Positions 57,469 through 64,000 of a stretch of 64,000 bases of DNA are shown here, in pieces. The notes beneath the pieces were generated by a model, which worked only from the letters and a program-made list of their open reading frames with translations, had not been told where the DNA came from and did not search any database. A program made the translations under genes and the position numbers. Origin of the DNA: an uncultured Phycisphaerales bacterium (lineage in GTDB: Bacteria; Planctomycetota; Phycisphaerae; Tepidisphaerales; Tepidisphaeraceae); assembly GCA_903871935.1 (NCBI GenBank), contig CAIQIQ010000110.1, forward strand, positions 21,851 to 85,850, given 5' to 3'. Every line of letters begins with the position of its first letter. The first letter of the stretch is position 1.

Positions 57469-59090
57469 ATCGCAATACACCGGTCGATTCGGCTTAGCAC
57501 GCTGGTCTTACCCATGAATTCCAGAGTCTCAAAGATCGGCGGACTGATGGTGTTGCCGCTGATGGCGACACGGATTGGCTGGGCTACTTTGCCCAGCCCC
57601 AAGGCGGCGCGCGTGCAGTAGTCGGTCACGACGGCTTCAATGGCGGTGTGTTTCCAATCGGTCACAGTTTCGAGCAAGGGGCGGATATCCTTCAGCGCCT
57701 TGAGGCCCTGGCCATCATTCTTCTTGAGCACCTTCTCTACGGCATCCGGTGCGTATTGCACGGCATCATCCTCAAGGAGCATAAAGGAGCTCTTGTCGTC
57801 GAGCTGACGCAGATTGTGAACACCCCGGCCCATCTCCACGATTCGGCCGAGCTGGGCATCCGTGGCGCGATTCAGTGGCGAGTCCGGATTCACCGATAGG
57901 AAATCGCGGAACGCTGGCACCAGGCGGCTGGTCGGGGCGGTAGCGCAGAAGTCGGTGTTGAAGGAGAGGAGCTTGTTGCGGTCGAACTTGGCGTTGCTCT
58001 TGCCGATCCCTTCGATGGCGAAGCGCTGGACCATGTCGTCCATCGTCATCTTCTCGATGTTCTCGCCGGGGCTGAAGCCCAGCAGGGCCAGGAAGTTCAG
58101 CAGCACTTCGGGGATATAGCCGTTACGGCGGAAGTCGTGTACCAGCACCTCAGGCAGATCGCTCTCGCGCAAACCAACTGCCGGCATAACGAGCTTCTGC
58201 TCGGAGAGATCGAGCTGGCTCTTGCTGTTGTCGATCCAGGCCGCCAGGCGGTCGGTCCCAATGCCGGTGGCGGCCGACAGGTCGGCGACAGTCCTCTTCT
58301 GGTTCTTCATCCACATTTGCACCGTGACACGGACCTTCTTGTCGCGGTCGCGTTTGCCCATCTTTGATCCATCCAGGTTCTGGATGACCGGCAGGTGCAT
58401 GTAGATCGGCCGACGATACCCCAAGGCCTCCTGCAGGCCGATATGCAGGACGGTGTTGAGCAGGTGTTCCTGGCCACGGAGCACGTGGGTGATGCCCATC
58501 GCCTCATCGTCAACCACGACGGCGAAGTGATAGGTTGGCATGCCATCGCTCTTGCGAATGACGAAGTCCTGCACCTGGGTTGCTGGGACGCCTTGGCCAG
58601 GCCCGAGCACGGCATCATCGAAGCGATAATCTCTGACGGGCATGGCAAAGCGCACCACATGTGGCCGGCCCTCGGACTCGTATTGCCGGGCTTGGGCATC
58701 CGTCAACTGCGGCCGACGGTAGATGAACACGCGTTTGTCTTTTTCGGCCTGCTTGCGCAGTGCGTCGAGTTCCTCGGCGGTTTCGTAGGCTTTGTAGCCC
58801 TTACTCTCGGCGATGAGCTTTTCGATCAGGGCGTTGTAGATGTCCGTCCGCTTGGACTGAAATAGCAGGTCGGCGTTGTCCCATTGCAGACCTAACCAGC
58901 GGAGGTCCTCCAGGAGCTGATCGCACGCCTGCTGGGTGGAACGGGCGAGGTCGGTATCCTCGATGCGCAGCAGGAACCGGCCGCCGAAGTGACGGGCCAG
59001 CAGCCAGTCGAACAAGGCGGTGCGGGCACCTCCGACATGGAGGTAACCGGTCGGTGACGGGGCGAAGCGGGTGACGACGGTCTGGTTCAT
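57459..59090 (-). CDS. gltX: Glutamyl-tRNA synthetase with an extra internal block
   Basis: A 543-aa class I aminoacyl-tRNA synthetase (norm about 480) that charges tRNA-Glu. HIGH is in SPTGYLHVGGARTALFDWL. The KMSKS loop is SKMGKRDRDKKV with Gly for Ser. About 65 residues that other GltX proteins lack follow, with a helix-turn-helix-like stretch (TVADLSAATGIGTDRLAAWI), before the HDFRRNGYIPEVLLNFLALL that normally comes next. ATG 59090 gives the standard start MNQTVVTRFAPSPTGYLHVG; further upstream the frame is non-homologous. It is divergent from the DUF2461 gene. Confidence 0.92.
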   Translation of the reverse strand: MNQTVVTRFAPSPTGYLHVGGARTALFDWLLARHFGGRFLLRIEDTDLARSTQQACDQLLEDLRWLGLQWDNADLLFQSKRTDIYNALIEKLIAESKGYKAYETAEELDALRKQAEKDKRVFIYRRPQLTDAQARQYESEGRPHVVRFAMPVRDYRFDDAVLGPGQGVPATQVQDFVIRKSDGMPTYHFAVVVDDEAMGITHVLRGQEHLLNTVLHIGLQEALGYRRPIYMHLPVIQNLDGSKMGKRDRDKKVRVTVQMWMKNQKRTVADLSAATGIGTDRLAAWIDNSKSQLDLSEQKLVMPAVGLRESDLPEVLVHDFRRNGYIPEVLLNFLALLGFSPGENIEKMTMDDMVQRFAIEGIGKSNAKFDRNKLLSFNTDFCATAPTSRLVPAFRDFLSVNPDSPLNRATDAQLGRIVEMGRGVHNLRQLDDKSSFMLLEDDAVQYAPDAVEKVLKKNDGQGLKALKDIRPLLETVTDWKHTAIEAVVTDYCTRAALGLGKVAQPIRVAISGNTISPPIFETLEFMGKTSVLSRIDRCIAIAR

Positions 59091-59220
59091 GGTGAGACGA
59101 TTATCGGCAACGGCGGACGGCTTTCCAGCGTCACGACAGAATGCAGGCGAGTTGACAGCGTCGGGGCCATTGCCGGAATAGCAGTTGACCCTGGCTGCGA
59201 AGCAAGTCACATTGGTGTGC

Positions 59221-59964
59221 ATGGCCACACGATTTCCCGGTTTTTCCACCAAGGCGCTAACTTTCTTTCGCGAACTGGAGAAGAACAACGATCGCAACTG
59301 GTTCGCCGCTCACAAGGAGTTGTTCGAAACGGAAGTACGCCAGCCGATGATCGCGCTGACGTCGCTGATTTGTGATGACTTCCGCAAGCTGGCGGCCGAC
59401 TACGTGCCGGAAAAGCCGGAGAAGGCGATCTTCCGTATCTATCGCGATACGCGCTTCAGCAAGGACAAGACTCCATACAAAACGCACATCGGTTCGTTCC
59501 TCCAGCATCGGCGTATTGAGAAGAATGCCGGGGCGGCGTTCTATTTCGAGGTCTCCCACCGCGGCGTGGGCCTGGGCGGCGGGATGTACATGCCCGGGCC
59601 GGAACAGCTTCAGGCAGTGCGACAGACGCTGACGACAAAGTGGGAACAGTTGGCGAAGATCTGTGCCGATCGCGCGCTGGTGAAGGCGCTTGGGCCGGTC
59701 CAGGGCGACAAGATGGCGCGTGTGCCCAAGGGATTTGACCCGCAATCGCCGGCGGCCGAGTGGTTGCGGTATAAACAAATCTACTACTACCTCGAACTGC
59801 CCGCGAAGCTGGCGTTGACCCCGGATTTGTACAAAGAGATCCTTGGCCGGCTCAAGTTGCTGGTTCCCTTCAATGACTTCCTGAACAACGCTGTCATTGC
59901 CGCGCTGCGAGCGGGCGAGGGCGACAAAGCCGACCGCCCGGTTCGCCCTGAGCCGATGTTCTAG
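59221..59964 (+). CDS. DUF2461 (TIGR02453) family protein
   Basis: A 247-aa protein. Family motifs are STKALTFFRELEKNNDRNWF, FRIYRDTRFSKDKTPYKTHI and YFEVSHRGVGLGGGMYMPGP, with KQIYYYLELPAKLALTPDLY downstream. The family is widespread and uncharacterised. ATG 59221 fits the conserved N-terminus; the open frame extends to 59185. It is followed by a gene-free region of 565 nt. Confidence 0.85.
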   Translation: MATRFPGFSTKALTFFRELEKNNDRNWFAAHKELFETEVRQPMIALTSLICDDFRKLAADYVPEKPEKAIFRIYRDTRFSKDKTPYKTHIGSFLQHRRIEKNAGAAFYFEVSHRGVGLGGGMYMPGPEQLQAVRQTLTTKWEQLAKICADRALVKALGPVQGDKMARVPKGFDPQSPAAEWLRYKQIYYYLELPAKLALTPDLYKEILGRLKLLVPFNDFLNNAVIAALRAGEGDKADRPVRPEPMF

Positions 59965-60529
59965 TACCGGCACTCGCGGGCGGCGTCGGCCGGCGGCAGA
60001 GAGGCGAAAAGCGGAGAGCGGAAAGCCAGAACCAAGGGCGAGACGGGGTGAAAACGGTTGTGGATGAGTAGCAGGCGCGCAGGTTGTTGGCGGAGGTACC
60101 CCCATGGTGCTAGGTGCTGTGATTGCAAGTAGTTATGGCATAATCGGGGTAGGAGGTGCACAAGTTCGGGGCGCATGTGGATAGGTGCCTTGGAGGAGCC
60201 GGAAGTCAGGAGGCAGGAGTCAGCATGGAGACCAAACCCAGAAGGCGCAGAAGCACGAAGGGAAGGAAGAATGAAATGGAGGGGGGGAACGCGAATATCT
60301 TTTCGCGTTGTAAAGGGTTGTGAGGGAAGGGCTTAGCGGTTTGATGGGGGAGGAGGTGTGCAAGTATCGCCCGAAGGCATGGCGATATAGTGGATTCTCC
60401 GGCGGAATTGCTTGTCTTGGTTCCATTATGCAGTGGCCCCGTTTTTGCTGCGCTTCGCATGCTCATATGGTGGTCCAGACCGTGCGATTGGCGAACGCTG
60501 GCACGGTGCACATCGAAAGGGAGAAAGCA
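59965..60529. other. 565-nt gene-free, purine-rich region
   Basis: No gene is visible. The region is purine-biased on the + strand, with a nearly pure A/G stretch from about 60240 to 60289. It then forms a 7-bp hairpin AACGCGA/TCGCGTT at 60288-60309. A gcggagagcggaaag motif near 60008 resembles the repeat at 33461. It could be a control region for the large secreted protein at 60530. Confidence 0.5.
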
Positions 60530-63500
60530 GTGCATTCATACACGATTCATGCCGGGAAGTCCGCGTCAGCCGAGCAATCGGCGGCCGGCCGGGGGCGCAG
60601 GTCAGCGCGGCATGCCGTGATTCGCGCGACCCAGTGCCTGGTCGAGCGAATGGAGTCACGGGTGTTTCTGAGCATTGCACTTGGGCCGCAGACAAGTCTG
60701 ACCGCTCCAGGCGATACGTTCGCGGTCATGGCAGGCGAAACGGTCAATGTGGCGTTGAATCGGCCGACTGTCGCATCGACGATAGAGACCTCCGGTCTTG
60801 GCGCCAACAACGCCACCGACGGGAGCACATCAACGCGCTGGTCCAGTAATGCTTTTGATCCGCAGTGGATCTACGTGGACCTGGGGCAGAACTATGACAT
60901 CAGCCGCGTGGTGCTCAGGTGGGAGGCGGCGTACGGGAAGGACTTCCAGATCCAGGTGTCCAACGACGCTTCGACGTGGACGACGATCACCAGCGTCGCC
61001 GGCGGAACCGGGGGCGTGAATGACTTGAGTGGCCTTTCCGGAACCGGCAGGTATGTCCGTATGTACGGTACGGCCCGGGGCACCCAGTACGGCTACTCGC
61101 TCTGGGAATTCGAGGTGTATGGCACCGTCTCTGCCGTCCAGCCCCCGAACGTCGCGTATGACCTTCTGGCCACCAGTCTCTCCACCACCAATGCCTGCGA
61201 TGGGCAGACCCTCACCATGGGCTACCAGATCACCAGTCCCGCCGCGACCGACGCTGTGCTGAGTTTCACCCTCACCGGGCCAGGAGGCGTGAGCGTGCCG
61301 GATGTTGGACCCAAGGTGTCGATCACGGTGCAGCCCGGCACGAACTGGTACTACCGAGATGTCCTGATCGATCTGCCCCCTAACGCTCCGGCCGGAGCAT
61401 ATGACGTTACGTGGCAGGTATCCTCGCTCTCGGGGGTGGCCCGCTCCTCCACAAGGCAGGCCTATCTCAGCATCACCACTCCCATCAGCGTGACGGTTCC
61501 CATTCTGATTTATCACAGCGTTGATGACATCGCCTACTCCAAGTTCTATGTCACGACGGCCGCCTTCCAGGCACAGATGCAGGCCCTGCACGACAACGGC
61601 TACACGTCCATCACTCTGCAGGATTGGGCGAACATCCGCGCTGGCCTGCAGGCGGCGCCGGCGAAGCCGGTAATCATCACGTTCGACGACGGCTATGAAA
61701 ACCTTCTGACCAAGGCTTACCCGATCCTGGCCAGCTTTGGGCTCAAAGCGACGTCGTTTGTGCCGACCGCGTATGTCGGGGGCACCAACGCGTGGGATGT
61801 GGGAGCGATCGCGGGTGGTGACCCGATCATCAACGAACTCACTTGGGCCGAGATTCAGCAGCTCGCGGCCACGGGACTCATTGACTTCGAGGGGCACTCG
61901 ATGACCCATCCGGACCTGAAGGCGGTGAGCGATACGCAACTGGCCTGGGAGCTCGTGGGATCGAAGCAGGCACTGGAATCGCACCTTCCTGGACACCAGG
62001 TGCTCTATATTGCCTACCCTTTCGGCAGTGGAGCCGGCGACCCCAGGGTTGAGAACGCGACGTACAACGCGGGCTACTTCGCGGGGGCCTCGGCTATCGG
62101 GGGTGTTGATCCCGGCAGCACCGACAAATTCAACCTGCTCAGAGTCGAGATCTCCACGTCGGATACCGGAGAGGCGTTCCTGGATAAACTGGTCATTCAG
62201 CCGCCGGCGGCGCCGACGTTACTGACAGCTACGGTGGTTTCTTCGAGTCAGGTGAACTTGAGCTGGACCGATAACTCGACCGATGAGACGGGATTCGCCA
62301 TTGATTACGCGACGGACGTCAACTTCACGCAGAACCTGATCACCACCACGGTGGGGGCCAACAGCGGCACGACCGCCAGCGCCTCGATCACCGGCTTGAG
62401 CCCCAGCACTCCCTACTACTTCAGGGTGCGTGCCACCAACAGCGGGGGGGCGTCGGCCAACACCAACACCGCCAGTGCCACCACCTTGTCCATCAATAAT
62501 ACCCCGACGGACATTGCGCTCTCTTCCAGCAGCATCTCAGAGAACCAGCCCGTGGGCACAGCGGTAGGGAACTTCGGCACGACGGATCCGGATGTGGGCA
62601 ACACCTTCACCTACACTCTGGTGAGCGGGATCGGCAGCACGGATAACGCTTCGTTTGCCATTTCGGGGAGCACACTGCAGACCGCGGCGGTGTTCGACTA
62701 CGAGGCCAAGAGCAGCTACAGCATCCGCGTGCGGACGACCGACCAGGGTGGGTTGTGGTTTGAAAAGACCTTCATCATCGGTGTGCTCAATGTGGCCGAG
62801 GTCGCCCCGACCATCAGTGGCATCAGCGCCGACACGGGCAGCAGTGCCACCGATAGCATCACCAGTGACTCGACGTTGTTGATCAATGGCACCTCGGAGC
62901 CGGGCATGACCATCACGGTCTATCGCGGCGGCGTACTGGCCGGGACGACATTGGCGAATGGATCAGGCAACTGGGTGTTTGACTATACCGGCACCAGCCT
63001 GGGCGATGGGAGCTATGGCTTTACGGCAACGGCTTCGGACACGCTGGGGAACACGACGGCAGCGTCAGCGCCCTATGCCGTGACCATCGACACGGCCGCA
63101 CCGGCATTGCCGAGTTTATCGATCAATGATGGGGCCGTGCAGCGGTCGATGGTGAAGAAGCTGACGTTGAGCTTCGGCGAGAAGGTAGTGCTGGGAACTG
63201 GCTCGGTGACGCTAACGAAGAGCGATGGCTCGGCCGTACCAGATACCACGCTTCTGGTGAGCAATCCCTCGGGAGATCAAATGAGCTATGTCCTGAGCTT
63301 CTCGGGCACCGGTGTGGTGGGCGGCTCCCTGGCCGATGGGATCTATGACCTGTCGGTTGCGGCCGCGGGGGTCCAAGACCTGGCGGGCAATGCTATGACC
63401 GGCAGCTTCAGCCAGCGCTTTCATCGCCTCTACGGCGACTACGATGGCAACAAGACGGTAAACAATGCCGACTACTTCTGGTTCAAGCAGACGTTCAACA

Positions 63501-63616
63501 AGAATCGGGGCGAGACTGGATTCCTCGATCTGTTTGATTATGACGATAACGGAACGGTCAATAACGGCGACTACTTCCAGTTCAAGAAGCGGTTTGGCGT
63601 TGTCTACACCTACTGA
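60530..63616 (+). CDS. Secreted multidomain polysaccharide deacetylase with dockerin-like tail
   Basis: A 1028-aa protein starting at GTG 60530 (AAGGGAG 6 nt before). The planctomycete N-terminal box is RMESRVFLS at about residue 40. Next: an F5/8-type sugar-binding domain (VNVALNRPTVASTIETSGLG), a NodB deacetylase (PILIYHSVDD, IITFDDGYENLLTKAYPILA, DFEGHSMTHPDL), a fibronectin III and a cadherin domain, an Ig-like repeat, and a C-terminal dockerin-like pair (YGDYDGNKTVNNADYFWFKQ and DYDDNGTVNNGDYFQFKKRF). It probably removes acetyl groups from extracellular glycans. Confidence 0.88.
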   Translation: MHSYTIHAGKSASAEQSAAGRGRRSARHAVIRATQCLVERMESRVFLSIALGPQTSLTAPGDTFAVMAGETVNVALNRPTVASTIETSGLGANNATDGSTSTRWSSNAFDPQWIYVDLGQNYDISRVVLRWEAAYGKDFQIQVSNDASTWTTITSVAGGTGGVNDLSGLSGTGRYVRMYGTARGTQYGYSLWEFEVYGTVSAVQPPNVAYDLLATSLSTTNACDGQTLTMGYQITSPAATDAVLSFTLTGPGGVSVPDVGPKVSITVQPGTNWYYRDVLIDLPPNAPAGAYDVTWQVSSLSGVARSSTRQAYLSITTPISVTVPILIYHSVDDIAYSKFYVTTAAFQAQMQALHDNGYTSITLQDWANIRAGLQAAPAKPVIITFDDGYENLLTKAYPILASFGLKATSFVPTAYVGGTNAWDVGAIAGGDPIINELTWAEIQQLAATGLIDFEGHSMTHPDLKAVSDTQLAWELVGSKQALESHLPGHQVLYIAYPFGSGAGDPRVENATYNAGYFAGASAIGGVDPGSTDKFNLLRVEISTSDTGEAFLDKLVIQPPAAPTLLTATVVSSSQVNLSWTDNSTDETGFAIDYATDVNFTQNLITTTVGANSGTTASASITGLSPSTPYYFRVRATNSGGASANTNTASATTLSINNTPTDIALSSSSISENQPVGTAVGNFGTTDPDVGNTFTYTLVSGIGSTDNASFAISGSTLQTAAVFDYEAKSSYSIRVRTTDQGGLWFEKTFIIGVLNVAEVAPTISGISADTGSSATDSITSDSTLLINGTSEPGMTITVYRGGVLAGTTLANGSGNWVFDYTGTSLGDGSYGFTATASDTLGNTTAASAPYAVTIDTAAPALPSLSINDGAVQRSMVKKLTLSFGEKVVLGTGSVTLTKSDGSAVPDTTLLVSNPSGDQMSYVLSFSGTGVVGGSLADGIYDLSVAAAGVQDLAGNAMTGSFSQRFHRLYGDYDGNKTVNNADYFWFKQTFNKNRGETGFLDLFDYDDNGTVNNGDYFQFKKRFGVVYTY

Positions 63617-63939
63617 ATAGGAGGCATGAGCGGGGGAAGCGATCTGGGAGCAGGGCTGACGACCTTCACGGTTTTGCCATATAACAACAACGTGGGCAAC
63701 ATCATCTCGCCTCTGGACGGTGGCGGCTGCTGGCCATGCGCGGGGCGGGCTTGAGGGGGATACGCGTCGGTCACTTAGGTGGGGGCGTGGGTTTCGAGAG
63801 TTTGTGCGGTTGCCCGGAAAAGCGGGCATGCTTGGCCACAGGGCTAACCACCTTGCGATCTGACTCATCCCCAGTTTCATCGGCTTGACGAATAGGTGCA
63901 TAAAATAAGCCGAGCCCGTCGTACCGGGCTCGGGAGTGA
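63617..63939. other. 323-nt intergenic region at the right edge
   Basis: No confident gene is seen. A 42-codon ATG frame at 63626-63754 exists, but its ribosome site touches the ATG, so I do not call it. The right part contains the hairpin listed at 63910-63933. Confidence 0.5.
63910..63933 (-). terminator. Terminator-like hairpin for a minus-strand gene at the edge
   Basis: CCGAGCCCG pairs with CGGGCTCGG around 6 nt, and on the minus strand it is followed by CTTATTTTATG. A stop codon of the minus frame lies 6 nt before it. T-richness is moderate. Confidence 0.45.
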
Positions 63940-64000
63940 TCACCCCGGCACAATCGAACGGAGTCGATCATGCATCGCACGGACGCGATCGCGTGGGTAA
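63940..64000 (-). CDS. C-terminal fragment of an unknown minus-strand gene
   Basis: One minus frame is open from the right edge to TGA at 63940-63942, giving 19 residues (YPRDRVRAMHDRLRSIVPG). The stop is followed directly by the hairpin at 63910-63933, the normal arrangement for a gene end. Nothing more can be said, because the body lies outside the window. An ATG on the other strand (63970) is a rival explanation. Confidence 0.35.
   Translation of the reverse strand, partial: YPRDRVRAMHDRLRSIVPG

Noticed and set aside
60320..60529. Extension of the large deacetylase to an upstream start
   Set aside because: Upstream residues are not protein-like, and the GTG at 60530 has a strong ribosome site and is directly followed by the surface box.
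63626..63754. A 42-codon frame with an ATG after GGAGG
   Set aside because: The ribosome site is 1 nt from the ATG and no homology is evident. Too short to support.
63970..64000. ATG with GGAG 7 nt upstream at the right edge, plus strand
   Set aside because: It competes with a minus-strand gene end that also has a hairpin after its stop. Ten codons cannot settle it.

Overview
The window looks like chromosomal DNA of a planctomycete, most likely from the class Phycisphaerae. The DNA is GC-rich. Two large surface proteins carry the planctomycete N-terminal box (E-x-x-E-x-R-x-L/F-L-S/A). One secreted beta-helix protein ends in a PEP-CTERM tail and another ends in a dockerin-like repeat. There are several uroporphyrinogen-decarboxylase-like (URO-D) and Gfo/Idh/MocA paralogues, and an mreB gene is present. 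I found no rRNA, tRNA, CRISPR array, insertion sequence or phage gene, so this is core genome interleaved with carbohydrate-metabolism islands.

Layout. 1-2155 (-): partial secreted BNR/Asp-box beta-propeller protein. 2677-3763 (+): ECF sigma factor and anti-sigma factor, closed by a good terminator. 3980-8196: EEP-fold hydrolase, rimO (-), CE2-like esterase, methyltransferase. 8462-14042: secreted GH42-like protein (-), URO-D paralogue, PEP-CTERM beta-helix protein. 14238-26666: housekeeping block of mreB, Rieske protein, DUF4926 gene, sucD, class V aminotransferase, two clpP genes, coaE, rho, hemL, URO-D paralogue and guaB. 26754-33458: secreted CBM9-like protein, gyrB, aguA, coaD. 33564-36749: Gfo/Idh/MocA oxidoreductase, APH-like protein, lactonase. 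36775-48350: AraC regulator divergent from a tight operon. 48365-57452: GH123-like secreted protein, rpiA, small hypothetical, alpha-galactosidase-like protein, URO-D paralogue, AEC permease, hypothetical. 57459-63616: gltX, DUF2461 protein, very large secreted polysaccharide deacetylase. A gene fragment probably enters on the minus strand at the right edge.

The part most likely to be a coherent, undescribed system is 36.8-48.4 kb. A divergent AraC regulator faces Gfo/Idh/MocA - TIM-barrel isomerase - Gfo/Idh/MocA - sulfatase-fold hydrolase - sulfotransferase-like protein - Gfo/Idh/MocA - EamA transporter, with gaps of 11-24 nt. A DUF5107/TPR protein follows after a longer gap. The sulfatase-fold enzyme lacks the formylglycine Cys and has Thr there, and it sits next to a sulfotransferase-like gene. 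This suggests oxidation and isomerisation of an unusual sugar or cyclitol coupled to transfer or removal of a sulfate or phosphate group.

Other points worth checking: a small lipoprotein gene with one in-frame amber codon (52125-52262); an extra block of about 65 residues next to the signature loop of GltX; three URO-D paralogues with HxCG motifs but divergent third zinc-ligand regions; and structured leaders before rho and guaB. All calls come from reading the sequence and translations. No database search was possible.
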